Shown: positions 45,469-54,713, numbered from the stretch's first letter. The stretch is 54,889 bases of DNA from Photobacterium profundum (GCF_003026285.1 NZ_PYOD01000024.1:1-54889); one strand, 5' to 3'. The notes: generated by a model not told the origin, from the letters alone. Numbers and translations: made by a program.

Positions 45469-45639
45469 GGCTTTGTTGCAACACTTCCATAATTATCTAA
45501 AAAACAAATTTAATTAGAATAAAATTTTACGATTGATTTTTTGGAATGGTTTGGCGCTTGTAAGTTATTGATATTAGGTTCTGTAATAGCGATTACAGAA
45601 TGCCATAACAGTATAATTAGGAAGCGTTGAAACAAAGCC
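45469..45639. mobile_element. 171-bp MITE-like element (IS5-type ends)
   Basis: The left end GGCTTTGTTGCAACACTTCC and the right end (reverse complement GGCTTTGTTTCAACGCTTCC) match at 18 of 20 bases; the similarity extends into TAATTAT. The interior is AT-rich, has no gene and contains CTGTAAT / ATTACAG. The ends resemble those of the IS903-like group of IS5 elements (GGCTTTGTTGAA). No clear target duplication was found. Confidence 0.7.
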
Positions 45640-45701
45640 ATCATCCAAAGAGGATGAGCAACCTGATAGGTTGCTTCGCCCTTGGCATTATCGGTTGGTA
45701 G

Positions 45702-45928
45702 AGCGTGCGGCAATACGGAAAAAGGAACGTCTCAGAAACGGCGATGCAACGCTACAAGAAGATAATCGGCAATACATTACACAGCAGAAAGATTGAAAAC
45801 CAGTCAAAGGAAATGTTACTCGGCTGCTCTATTTTAAATCGCTTTACTCTGCTCGGGATGCCCAATAGCTACCGAGTCGCCTAATCGTATCAAAAGACCA
45901 CAAAGTTTTAGTGTTGCAACAATGCCAT
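45702..45928 (+). pseudogene. IS5-family transposase, 3' fragment with right IS end
   Basis: In one frame, 45705-45884 reads VRQYGKRNVSETAMQRYKKI and ends LNRFTLLGMPNSYRVA followed by TAA. This is the characteristic C-terminus of IS5/IS903-type transposases (SETAMxRYKK, LGMPxSYR). An in-frame TAG at 45699 and loss of the N-terminal two thirds show it is dead. The right IS end is seen at 45915-45928 (GTTGCAACAATGCC). Confidence 0.75.
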
Positions 45929-45969
45929 ATCGACCCAATCTCAATCACTCTACAATCCGCAATGAGTTG

Positions 45970-46053
45970 AACCTGTATAAATAGATTGGCCATGATAACT
46001 GAACTCAGTGTTAATGGAATAATTGAGCGTTATCTGAGCGTTTCAATAAAGCC
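45970..46053 (-). mobile_element. IS end fragment, left side of the cargo gene
   Basis: On the minus strand it starts GGCTTTATTGAAACGCTCAG and continues to CAGTTATCATGGCCAATCTA and beyond. The same sequence, minus about 20 internal bases, occurs on the plus strand at 49142-49202. The two copies thus lie in inverted orientation on either side of the GC-rich gene. Confidence 0.7.
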
Positions 46054-46180
46054 ACATTTAAAGCTAATAGAGCGAAATTCATACATAAGTGAGGGGCGAT
46101 AGCCATACAAGTTGCTGAATTTAGCTACACTTTGAACATACTTGTAATAACAGTCAGCTACAGCTGTAAGGATACGTGCT

Positions 46181-49019
46181 ATGCCGGTCGACTCCGAAAG
46201 TCCGCTAGGTCGTGAGCCAGAGCAAACAGCGCAATCAGTACTGAATGTCATTAAAGAACTAGTTAAAGAACTGCGGCAAGGGCAGGAACCCCCCTGAGCC
46301 GATTCAGCTCGATTGTGATTTTGACCGTGATCTGGGGTTTGACAGCCTTGCCCGTGCCGAGTTGATCCAACGTATAGAACAGCTGTTTAAGGTAAACCTG
46401 CCCGATCAAACGCTGGCAGTGATAGAAACACCACGGGATTTGTTACGGGAACTGCTTCACGCAGAGAGCCAGGACACAGCTTTAGTGTCTGAACAAATTA
46501 TCAGGCAGATTAAGCTCGGGGCCGTCGAATCCGCGCCTGAACAGATGGAGACCCTGCAGCAAGTCCTTGACTGGCATGTGAAAGAGCATCCTGACCGTCC
46601 GCACCTTTATGTTTATCAGAATGCCGATCAGGTAACAGAGATCAGTTACCGGGCATTGCGGGATGAAGCATTGCGGATTGCATCCGGGCTGGTGAAGCAA
46701 GATGTTGAACCCGGTCAGTGCATTGCCATTATGCTGCCGACCAGTAATGACTATTTTTACAGCTTTTTCGGGATACTGTTTGCCAGAGCCATTCCAGTTC
46801 CTATCTACCCCCCGGCACGGCCTTCACAGATAGAAGATCACTTAAAGCGCCATGCCCGTATTCTGCAAAACTCTCAGGTGCGTATCCTGATCACAGTCTC
46901 GGAAGCCAAGCCGCTCTCGCAATTGCTTCGGCTTCAGGTGCCTTCTATTCAAGCCGTGGTCACTGTTCCTGAGCTAAGGCAAGCCGCCTCCGGACCGCTC
47001 TCTACGGGTGATGCTCAGAGTTCGGATATTGCCTTTTTACAGTATACATCTGGCAGTACCGGAAACCCCAAAGGAGTAGCTTTGACGCATGCCAACCTGC
47101 TTGCTAACGTGCGGACTATGGGCAGAGTCGTGTGCGCCGATTCGACTGATGTTTTTGTCAGCTGGCTGCCGGTATACCACGACATGGGGTTGATTGGTAC
47201 CTGGTTCGGCAGCCTGTATCACGCTATCCCCTTAGTGATCATGTCGCCCTTGTTGTTTTTGTCCAAACCTCAGCGCTGGCTGTGGGCGATACATCATCAT
47301 CGCGGTACTTTGTCACCGGCACCCAATTTTGCGTATGAGTTATGTATCAACAAAATCGACGATGCCGAGCTTGAGGGATTAGATCTCAGCACCTGGCGGC
47401 TATCATGGAATGGCGCTGAGCCTGTCAGCCCGAGCACGATACGTCGCTTTACTGAGCGATTCGCTAAATATGGCTTTCGTCCCGAAACCATGTCACCAGT
47501 TTATGGATTGGCAGAATGCTCTGTTGGCCTGACCTTCCCGATCAGTGTGCGTCTTCCCCTTATTGAGCGTATCAGACGTGAGCCAATGGAGCGTTTGGGC
47601 CGGGCGATTACGGCAGCAGCAGATGAGACGGATGTCATGCAGATAGTGGGCTTAGGTCAGCCGCTGCCGGGACACCAGATCCGTATTGTTGACGAATTTG
47701 GCAGGGAGTTACCGGAGCGGGAGGAAGGAGGGCTGGAGTTTAAAGGGCCTTCCGCTACCCAGGGGTATTATCGGGATCCGGAAAAGACGCAACAGTTGTT
47801 TCATGGTGAATGGCTTGATACCGGAGACCGAGCCTTTATGGTTGGTGGCGAGCTGTTTATTACCGGACGGAGCAAAGATATTATTATTCGTGCTGGTCGA
47901 AACATTCATCCCCACGAACTGGAAGAAGCGGTGTGCAATATTCCGGGGATCCGAAAAGGCTGTGTCGTGGCATTTGCCAGTCATGACAGCCATTCCGGCA
48001 CTGAGCGGTTGATTGTACTGGCGGAAACACGTGAAACCGACAAAGTGCAGCAACAACGACTACAGCAGGAAGTAAACAACCTTTCTCTGGATCTGCTGGG
48101 TAGTCCCCCAGATGAAGTGGTGATCGCACCGCCTCATACCGTACCTAAAACCTCCAGCGGCAAAATTCGTCGCGCAGCATGCAAAGATCTTTACGAGCAA
48201 AATAAACTCGATGCCCGGCAACGTGCCGTGTGGTGGCAGACGCTTTGTTTGATGATGGCAGGAATAAATCCTCAGCTGAGGCGCTACTGGCGAATAGTTT
48301 CAGATTTTAGTTATGCAGCTTACATGTGGCTGGTTATGGCCGTCCTTGCGCCATGTGTCTGGTGCCTAGTTGCGGTCGTTCCCAATAAACGCTGGTGCTG
48401 GTCGATTGCCAGGCTTGGCGTTCGCTTACTGATCTTGTTTACAGGAACCAGGGTAACGATGAAGGGGAAGGAAAACCTGCCTGATAATACCCCCTGTATC
48501 TTGGTTGCTAACCATTCCAGCTATCTTGATGGGCTGATAATGGCGCTGGCAGCCCCGATAGAATGTAATTTTGTTGCCAAGGCGGAGCTATTGAAAAATC
48601 CTTTCGCCCGCATTTTTCTGTCCCGGCTGGATACCGAATTTGTTGAGCGTTTTGATATGCAAAAAGGTGTGAACGATGCCCGGCGGATAGCGGCCAATGC
48701 AAGGAACAACCGCTCCCTGTTCTTTTTTCCCGAAGGAACCTTATATCGAATGCCCGGACTTCACGAGTTTCATATGGGGGCGTTTATAGCTGCGGTCGAT
48801 GGTGCTCTGCCTGTCGTGCCAATCACCCTTTGTGGTACACGCTCAAAACTGCGTGGTAAATCTCTATTTCCCAGACGGGGAGATATCAGCGTGACGATTG
48901 GCAAACCGCTGACTCCACAAGGGACTGACTGGAATGCAGCCCTCGCTCTGAGGGATCAGGCCAGAGCTGAAATTCTGAGCCATTGTGGTGAACCGGATTT
49001 GGCACACATAGAAAAGTAA
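46181..49019 (+). CDS. ACP - fatty acyl-AMP ligase - acyltransferase fusion (frame broken at 46289-46294)
   Basis: The ATG at 46181 follows AAGGA by 8 bases. After 38 codons the frame hits TGA at 46295, directly behind a run of six C; removing one C gives one continuous chain of about 945 aa. Using that numbering: an acyl carrier domain (about 10-90) with the phosphopantetheine Ser55 in LGFDSL; an adenylating domain (about 130-670) with YTSGSTGNPKGV, YGLAEC, TGD at about 547 and PKTSSGKIRR. VPIYPPARPSQIEDHLKRH is typical of fatty acyl-AMP ligases. Two hydrophobic stretches follow (about 708-750), then a PlsC-type acyltransferase with NHSSYLD (777) and FPEGT (849). Only the part from 46296 is open downstream. 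GC content is visibly higher than in its neighbours, and IS ends flank it: transferred cargo. Likely role: load a fatty acid as AMP ester onto its own ACP and pass it to a lysolipid or other acceptor; this is inferred. Confidence 0.85.
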
Positions 49020-49077
49020 GATTAAAACCACGCTGATCAAAGTATTTAACGTAATGAGTGTAATGAGATATTTTTGA
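49020..49077. other. Short spacer after the fusion gene
   Basis: 58 bases between the stop codon and the first IS end on the right side. No terminator hairpin is visible. Confidence 0.3.
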
Positions 49078-49140
49078 GGCTTTGTTGCAGCGCTAAAGCT
49101 GATACGGTTAGCCGACCCGGTAGCTGTTGGGCATCCTGAG
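49078..49140 (-). pseudogene. IS5-family transposase 3' end, right side of the cargo gene
   Basis: Read on the minus strand it gives MPNSYRVG and a stop codon, then an IS end GTTGCAACAAAGCC-like terminus (plus strand GGCTTTGTTGCAGCGC). It matches the fragment at 45850-45928, with about 15 bases missing, but in opposite orientation. Confidence 0.65.
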
Positions 49141-49220
49141 GGGCTTTGTTGAAACGCTCAGATACTGAGTCAGTTATCATGGCCAATCTATTTATACAGG
49201 TTGGCTGTTCAACAAAGCCC
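49141..49220. mobile_element. 80-bp MITE with perfect 13-bp terminal inverted repeats
   Basis: Begins GGGCTTTGTTGAA and ends TTCAACAAAGCCC, exactly inverted. The inside (GCTCAGATACTGAGTCAGTT, ATCATGGCCAATCTATTTAT) is a shortened copy of the IS end at 45970-46053. It looks like an internally deleted derivative of an IS5-type element that needs a transposase supplied elsewhere. Confidence 0.75.
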
Positions 49221-49317
49221 TTCTGAGCTTAAAGAGAGTGAACTAGCGTCTTATTTGGCGGATATTTTTCATGAAAACGCGAGTGATAAAAACTCAAGCG
49301 TTGAAAGAATGAAATAG
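49221..49317 (+). pseudogene. 3' remnant of an interrupted gene
   Basis: Directly behind the MITE, one frame is open to TAG at 49315 with a gene-like amphipathic translation (SELKESELASYLADIFHENA). A perfect 11-bp hairpin AATAGTCAGTG / CACTGACTATT (49313-49342) starts at its stop codon, as terminators do. It may be the tail of a chromosomal gene cut by insertion of the island. I do not recognise the family. Confidence 0.35.
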
Positions 49318-49397
49318 TCAGTGCTAAACAACACTGACTATTGAATGAAGAGTGACCGTTGATATTTATTGAATCTTTTTGTGCTTTTGGTGAATCA

Positions 49398-51698
49398 TTA
49401 TTTTTCGGTTGATGAACGCCATTGAATGTTTTTTCCATTGCTTAGTATTGCCAAAATTGCACCTGATGGTAGGTGTTTGGTATTGGGTACTGTCAGTGGC
49501 ATAGCGTGTTCAGAGAAGTTGGCTATAATTTTGCTGCCATCACTAAAAGTGCTTTGCTGTAACAGCCCTTGTTTATCGAGCCATTTGAAATTAACCAGTG
49601 CTTTATCCCATAGCTGTTTATGAATAGGAAGAAAGCCGCTTTGATAGTGTTTAAGTGCCTGTAAACGAGGTTCATTTATAGTGTTCGCTTCATCACGGCT
49701 TAAATGAACCATTGCTGGCGTGTTGTAGAGCATAGCAATCAAGTCTCGCTCTATTTGCACGTTGCTGAATTTTAGGCTGTCGCTGTGCCAGTGGTGGCTG
49801 TTAATCAACTCATCATGAAATACTGTTTGATATAGAGGTATTCTATATTGCGGTGCAAACAGTAGCGTTTTGTATGGTTCTTTGACTTGGGCTGACTGAA
49901 AGAAAAAAGCAGGCTTCTGATCTGGATACCAAGCACCTAAATAATAGGGAGACTGACGATTACTCTTCATATCGGGATCTGTCCAACCAAAACCCAGAGT
50001 TTCCATACCATGTGCAAAGGCTATTCCCTGAGTGGTTAAAGCGTTGCCATCTTCTGATCCTAATAGCACACGCTGATCTGTAGCGATCCACTGCATACGT
50101 GCGTTAAACGCAGCGAGCATATCTGTCTGATTCATCCCACCACTTGAGTCACTGTAATCTTCACGTGCCATTGCTGTAGCATCGACATCTAGAAATATAC
50201 TGTTAAAGCGCCCGTAATTAATTACGTCTTTTATGCGATTTTCTACGTAATCTCGGTGGCAACTTGGATTCAGATATACACCATTGCCACGAAATCCTTT
50301 TTGTTGATCTCCGTTGGCTTTTTCAATCGCACACTCTTCGCGCATTGCTTGTGGTAGTTGTGCTGTAAGCCAAGCGTCATTAACCCCAGGGGCAATTGCA
50401 GTATTGTAGGAATCATAAACCCCCACAAGATACCCGGTTTTCTTGGCTTGCTCTACGACTTCGGGTTGATAAAACGCAGGCATCCAATTATCTAAGCCAA
50501 GCCAAAGTTTCTTTAAGCCAACTTTTTGCAGGTTCGTGATCATATCTTTTGAAATAGCTTGTCCCCAGCGGTCGGGAGATATCAAATAGCTTCTCGCCTG
50601 TATTGCTAGCCAAGCTTTACGTTGCTGAGCAGCTTGGTACTGTTCCTTAATACCGTTGTTACCCAGCGGATGGTCAAGGGCTGGCATGGTATTATTGATT
50701 GACTGGTTTATGCTCTCAACCAGTAACCGTTTATGGTATTTACTAAGCCAATCTTTACCTTGATGAAGCGATTTGAGCTCTTTCATCGATTCTTTAGACG
50801 GTGTAAATTGCGGTTGATTAAAGTACCAATCTTTTAGTCCCCACCAATCCAGAACATCTTCAACAGCAAGCACGTCACGACCAAACAAATAGACATGACT
50901 CGCTCCAATTAATTTCTCTACTTCTGGGTTATCAATACGTTTTGATGAAAGGGGCTGAGCTTGCTGATGGTTAATACGCCACTTTCGGTATTCTTTTGCG
51001 CCCGCTAATGGTTCATCACCAAGGGATATTTGTACATTAAAGGCTTGTGAGCGATTAAGGGGCGTGAAGAAATGCGCTGCTTGCATGTCTAATAATATAT
51101 TGCCTGCTTGCTTAGATGGGGTGAAATGCAGTGTGTTGTTTGTAGCTGTTACGAATTGGTAACTGACAAACTGGCCATTTTGCTCTGTGGTCCAAAATGG
51201 CATTTTAAGATCTTGTGTGGTGTTAGATCCTGAATATTCAGCGCTTAAGTAGTTTATCCATGTTTTGTTATCAGTTGGAATACGCATGCCTTCGTTGAAA
51301 GGGATCAGTAAAGTTTGCGTGGCTTGCTCTGCTAAATCAAACCAGGTTAGTTTGATTGGCTGATTACGTTTGATGATTGTTTTCTTGTTAGCCGTAAAAG
51401 CCAGATTTAAGCTTTCATTAAATGTTGCTGCTACCTCAATGTTACTGGGTTTAAGGAGCCAGCGAGCCTGATTTTCGCTGGATTGCACAAGCTGAATTGT
51501 GTGTTGTGGTTGATCGTTAATCGAAAGGGCGGCTTGGTTTATTGAGAGGTTGTGATTTTGTTTGCGCCAACTAATCTGCAAATTATCAGTATCTATAGAG
51601 ATTTGCTGATTATTTTGGATAAGTTGTATATCTGCGCTGTGGACAGAGAAACTGATAACACTTGCTAAGATCGTAAATAAAAATTTTGGCTTTTTCAT
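49398..51698 (-). CDS. Secreted glycoside hydrolase-like protein in the vxr operon
   Basis: 766 aa from the ATG at 51698, where a signal peptide starts (MKKPKFLFTILASVISFSVH, cleaved near SA-D). A beta-rich N-terminal domain (about 25-250) precedes a TIM-barrel-like domain with LGLDNWMPAFY, a strand ending FLDVDA (about 502-507) and LLGSEDGN (about 546-553). The Asp and Glu residues in these are candidate nucleophile and acid/base, recalling GH101-like enzymes; the family assignment is tentative. A GTG at 51758 overlaps the vxrC stop and gives a 20-residue longer form. Position behind vxrC, on the same strand without a terminator, suggests co-expression and a role on cell-wall or surface glycans. 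Confidence 0.7.
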   Translation of the reverse strand: MKKPKFLFTILASVISFSVHSADIQLIQNNQQISIDTDNLQISWRKQNHNLSINQAALSINDQPQHTIQLVQSSENQARWLLKPSNIEVAATFNESLNLAFTANKKTIIKRNQPIKLTWFDLAEQATQTLLIPFNEGMRIPTDNKTWINYLSAEYSGSNTTQDLKMPFWTTEQNGQFVSYQFVTATNNTLHFTPSKQAGNILLDMQAAHFFTPLNRSQAFNVQISLGDEPLAGAKEYRKWRINHQQAQPLSSKRIDNPEVEKLIGASHVYLFGRDVLAVEDVLDWWGLKDWYFNQPQFTPSKESMKELKSLHQGKDWLSKYHKRLLVESINQSINNTMPALDHPLGNNGIKEQYQAAQQRKAWLAIQARSYLISPDRWGQAISKDMITNLQKVGLKKLWLGLDNWMPAFYQPEVVEQAKKTGYLVGVYDSYNTAIAPGVNDAWLTAQLPQAMREECAIEKANGDQQKGFRGNGVYLNPSCHRDYVENRIKDVINYGRFNSIFLDVDATAMAREDYSDSSGGMNQTDMLAAFNARMQWIATDQRVLLGSEDGNALTTQGIAFAHGMETLGFGWTDPDMKSNRQSPYYLGAWYPDQKPAFFFQSAQVKEPYKTLLFAPQYRIPLYQTVFHDELINSHHWHSDSLKFSNVQIERDLIAMLYNTPAMVHLSRDEANTINEPRLQALKHYQSGFLPIHKQLWDKALVNFKWLDKQGLLQQSTFSDGSKIIANFSEHAMPLTVPNTKHLPSGAILAILSNGKNIQWRSSTEK

Positions 51699-51754
51699 GG
51701 TAACTATTCCGTTTGGATTTACGCTTATTACAGAGCAAATCCAATGTCGTTTTG

Positions 51755-52636
51755 TCACCTATATGTCTCTATTCTCGAAATAGGCAAACTAAAGCGCTGA
51801 ATATATTCCACTTTCACTTCGCCTTGGTATTCAAATTGGCTGACTACAGCACTTAGCCATGTCGCGTTGCTAGGAGTGGCTGCTGGGCGTTTTGCCGCAT
51901 ATTGTAAATTGTTATCAGTTGCGGCTGATGTAATTGGCATAACAGGTGTTAGCTGCATTGAAATATGCTTACCTATCTGGTTGTATTGTTCATCAAACCA
52001 TTGCCAATTCATCACGGCTGGTGCACAAGCTATTTTATTTTCTGGTGGTGTGACAATGAATGATTTTGATGTTTGATCTGTACTCTGCCGAACCCATGTA
52101 GTGTTTGTGAAAGAAGAAATGACTAGCGGATAGCGAACGTTATTAATCGATAGTTGGTATATTCCTGCCTTTGGTGTACTCAATAAATCGTTACTTTCAA
52201 ATTCAATATACTCTTCGGTTGGCAGGGGAATATTGGCAGTGACAAGTAACGTATTATTTTCGTCAAATAACTCTAAAATAAGAGGTTGCGTGACTTGTTC
52301 TGTTGATATTTTTATCTGATAACCCTGATTGTTCACACTATTTTTATTGATAAAAGAGACATCGATGTTGGCTGGTAAACTCACTGAGCTAATCAGTTGC
52401 TTTCCACATTGTGTTTTACTCAATACCGCATCTTTGATCGGTTGCCAATAGTGCTCATTGATCTGATTTTGGCTCAAGCTGAGTTGAAGTTCTTGCCAAG
52501 CAAGCAGCGTTTGATCTGCAGATAAAGCTGAATAGCTCGATTGCAGTGGGGTATCAGCAAACCAGTTGTCAGCTTTAGCGTGAGTGATTGGGTTAATAAA
52601 TAGGCAGCTCAGAAGTAATGAAACCAGTTTATTCAT
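51755..52636 (-). CDS. vxrC: VxrC-like periplasmic protein (DUF2861)
   Basis: 293 aa with a signal peptide (1-20, PITHAKA). The rest is mostly beta structure, with ILELFDENNTLLVTANIPLP and MNWQWFDEQYNQIGKHISMQ resembling immunoglobulin-like folds. I recall DUF2861 proteins as the third gene of the Vibrio vxr locus. It overlaps vxrB by 4 bp (ATGA). VxrC has been reported to affect signalling in V. cholerae, but its mechanism is unknown to me. Confidence 0.72.
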   Translation of the reverse strand: MNKLVSLLLSCLFINPITHAKADNWFADTPLQSSYSALSADQTLLAWQELQLSLSQNQINEHYWQPIKDAVLSKTQCGKQLISSVSLPANIDVSFINKNSVNNQGYQIKISTEQVTQPLILELFDENNTLLVTANIPLPTEEYIEFESNDLLSTPKAGIYQLSINNVRYPLVISSFTNTTWVRQSTDQTSKSFIVTPPENKIACAPAVMNWQWFDEQYNQIGKHISMQLTPVMPITSAATDNNLQYAAKRPAATPSNATWLSAVVSQFEYQGEVKVEYIQRFSLPISRIETYR

Positions 52637-53280
52637 GACGCTTTCACCAAGCGGTAGCCAACACCACGTAACGTTTCTATATGAATACTAGGTAATTTTT
52701 GACGGATGCGTAAGACATGGTTATCTACGGTTCTAGTTGTTGGGAAGGCTTGATAACCCCATATTTTATTCAGTAGTTCTTCACGATGGAAAACGCGCCC
52801 TTGGTTTTGAATCAACATCAGTAGCAATTGAAACTCTTTAGGTTTGAGTTCGACTGCAGAGCCATTATCGGTTAACGCTCGATTTGATACATCAATCTCT
52901 ATTTGTTGATAGCGAACAGAGCTATCACCTAGGGGACGAAGTTGGGCACAGATTCGCGCCAATAATTCCTGATGAGAGAAGGGTTTGACCATATAGTCTT
53001 TTGCACCCGCCATTAATCCTTCAATACGTTGTTTGACCTCGATTTTTGCGGTAAGGATGATTACAGGCAATGCCTTTAGCATAAGCCATTGCGGTAAAAG
53101 TGTAACACTGTCACCTTCAGCTAGTTGACGATCAAGGATAACCAGATCAGCACGGTACCAGTGTGTCTCAATATTTTGGATGTTAGTGAGCCATTTGCAG
53201 GCAAAACCTTGTTGTATAAGATATTCACTTAATCCTTCACCAAGTAGCTTATCGTCTTCAATTAATAAAATTTGGTTCAT
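52633..53280 (-). CDS. vxrB: Response regulator VxrB (WigR)
   Basis: 215 aa OmpR-type regulator from the ATG at 53280; an upstream start at 53301 lies inside vxrA. Receiver: D9, D10, the phospho-acceptor Asp50 in VILDRQL, and K of YMVKPFSHQELLAR. The DNA-binding winged helix has LKPKEFQLLLMLIQNQGRVF, RTVDNHVLRIRQKL and IETLRGVGYRL. In V. cholerae VxrB controls type VI secretion, biofilm and cell-wall synthesis genes. It overlaps vxrA by 4 bp and vxrC by 4 bp. Confidence 0.85.
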   Translation of the reverse strand: MNQILLIEDDKLLGEGLSEYLIQQGFACKWLTNIQNIETHWYRADLVILDRQLAEGDSVTLLPQWLMLKALPVIILTAKIEVKQRIEGLMAGAKDYMVKPFSHQELLARICAQLRPLGDSSVRYQQIEIDVSNRALTDNGSAVELKPKEFQLLLMLIQNQGRVFHREELLNKIWGYQAFPTTRTVDNHVLRIRQKLPSIHIETLRGVGYRLVKAS

Positions 53281-54713
53281 AATGGTAATTCCAAAATACA
53301 ACGTGTTGGCTTACGTTGGCAGATAAGCTTGCCACCCATTTGCTTCATAAGGCGAGAGACGATAACTAGACCGATCCCCATATTGGTTTTACTCATTGAA
53401 GGGCTAACAAGTGTTAACCAGCGTTGAGCGATACTCGGGAATTCACCCTGATCAGACACTTGAATTCGCAGTACTTGATCAACATGAATATCGATAGCGA
53501 CGTTACCTTTACCATGTTGCTGAGCATTTTTTATCAGGTTCTCGAGACAGATCCCAAGCCAATAGTAGGGTAGGTTTAATTCTGGATCTTCGTTCAATAT
53601 GTAATCCAGTGAATATTTTTCTAAATAGTGATCTAACCAGTCAGAGAGATAAGCGCTTTGATGTTGAAATTGCTCTTCAGGTTGAGAACTCAAATAGCCC
53701 TTACTGGTTTCTGCTAATTGAGCCAGCCTTTGGTGGTCTGCCATTAAGCGCCAAACCGTTTGCTGTGTGTTGTCACTTAACTCATCAAATTGCTCGCGAA
53801 ACATCTCTACGGTAAAACCTAAACTGGTAATTGGTGTTCTTAGCTCGTGTGTTAGAAGCTGGAGGATAAATTGTCGTTCTTTTGCATTTTGTCGTCGTTG
53901 GTAAATATTACGTGTTATCAAAAATGCAATAGCTAAAGCCAAAAAAACCAAGATCCAACGAGTTAGTTGAGGCTTTGGTATCGCGACATTTAAACAAATG
54001 TTGCTATATCGAAATGAACAAACTGCGGCTGTGTTGTCTGTTATCGCTAATTTCATCGAATGTGCAAGAGGCTGCCATTGATTGGCGTCGATGGCTTTCC
54101 ACCCCGAGTCATTGTTTAACCATAGTGTGCTCTGTTCGGTAATGTAAGCTCGATAGCCTGATAACAACGCATCGACTCCTTGAGGAGAAAGCTCTGAAAG
54201 TAAAGCGTGCAACGGATGCTCTTGGTTAGCGAGCGTTAATTGCCTTCGATGCTGAGTTAAAAAAAGTTCACGATGCGGTTTATCAAGCGAGGTTAGGTAT
54301 CGGTCTGCGTAACTGCCGCCAGCCGGGTGAAGCAAGGCCTTATTATCAAACCAATTATTTGCTAGTGACTTTTTTTGGCAAAGCGCCAGTTCAAATTCGA
54401 TAGCATCTTGTAATGCAGCTTTGGTAACTAGGGGCTGATTTTGTTGGCATTGATCATCTATTTGCCACAGCTGCTGTATTTCCTGCCAGTGGAATTGGCT
54501 GAAAATAGGGTACTGACTGCTGCTGAGAAGTAGTGATTTAGGGTAGCGGTTAATGTCGGCTTGGCTAAGGTTTTGCTCTGGTGAGAGCAATCCTGCTTGC
54601 TGATAAAACTGTTGCCATAACGTTTGAAGGTTTGTTGCATTATCTTGAGCAATAGCTGATGAAGCGTTGATACAAAAGACAACAAGTAAGCCTATAAGTT
54701 GAAAGCGATTCAT
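53277..54713 (-). CDS. vxrA: Sensor histidine kinase VxrA (WigK, DUF3404 sensor)
   Basis: 478 aa. Signal peptide or first helix (1-22), a long periplasmic domain (about 23-250) that fits DUF3404, one membrane helix (252-268), then HisKA with LLTHELRTPITSLGFTVEMF (His289) and an HATPase with CLENLIKNAQQHG. There is no HAMP domain between membrane helix and H-box. VxrA/WigK in V. cholerae senses cell-wall damage, for example from beta-lactams. First gene of the operon. Confidence 0.85.
   Translation of the reverse strand: MNRFQLIGLLVVFCINASSAIAQDNATNLQTLWQQFYQQAGLLSPEQNLSQADINRYPKSLLLSSSQYPIFSQFHWQEIQQLWQIDDQCQQNQPLVTKAALQDAIEFELALCQKKSLANNWFDNKALLHPAGGSYADRYLTSLDKPHRELFLTQHRRQLTLANQEHPLHALLSELSPQGVDALLSGYRAYITEQSTLWLNNDSGWKAIDANQWQPLAHSMKLAITDNTAAVCSFRYSNICLNVAIPKPQLTRWILVFLALAIAFLITRNIYQRRQNAKERQFILQLLTHELRTPITSLGFTVEMFREQFDELSDNTQQTVWRLMADHQRLAQLAETSKGYLSSQPEEQFQHQSAYLSDWLDHYLEKYSLDYILNEDPELNLPYYWLGICLENLIKNAQQHGKGNVAIDIHVDQVLRIQVSDQGEFPSIAQRWLTLVSPSMSKTNMGIGLVIVSRLMKQMGGKLICQRKPTRCILELPL

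Noticed and set aside
45293..45490. Longer start for the beta-helix protein (287 aa)
   Set aside because: The extra 66 codons run up to the edge of a MITE and come before a clear signal peptide, so the shorter start is right.
45510..45713. 67-codon minus-strand frame
   Set aside because: It crosses the MITE interior and its boundary; no homology.
47709..48056. 115-codon minus-strand frame inside the ligase gene
   Set aside because: Shadow of the GC-rich adenylation domain, whose motifs on the plus strand are unambiguous.
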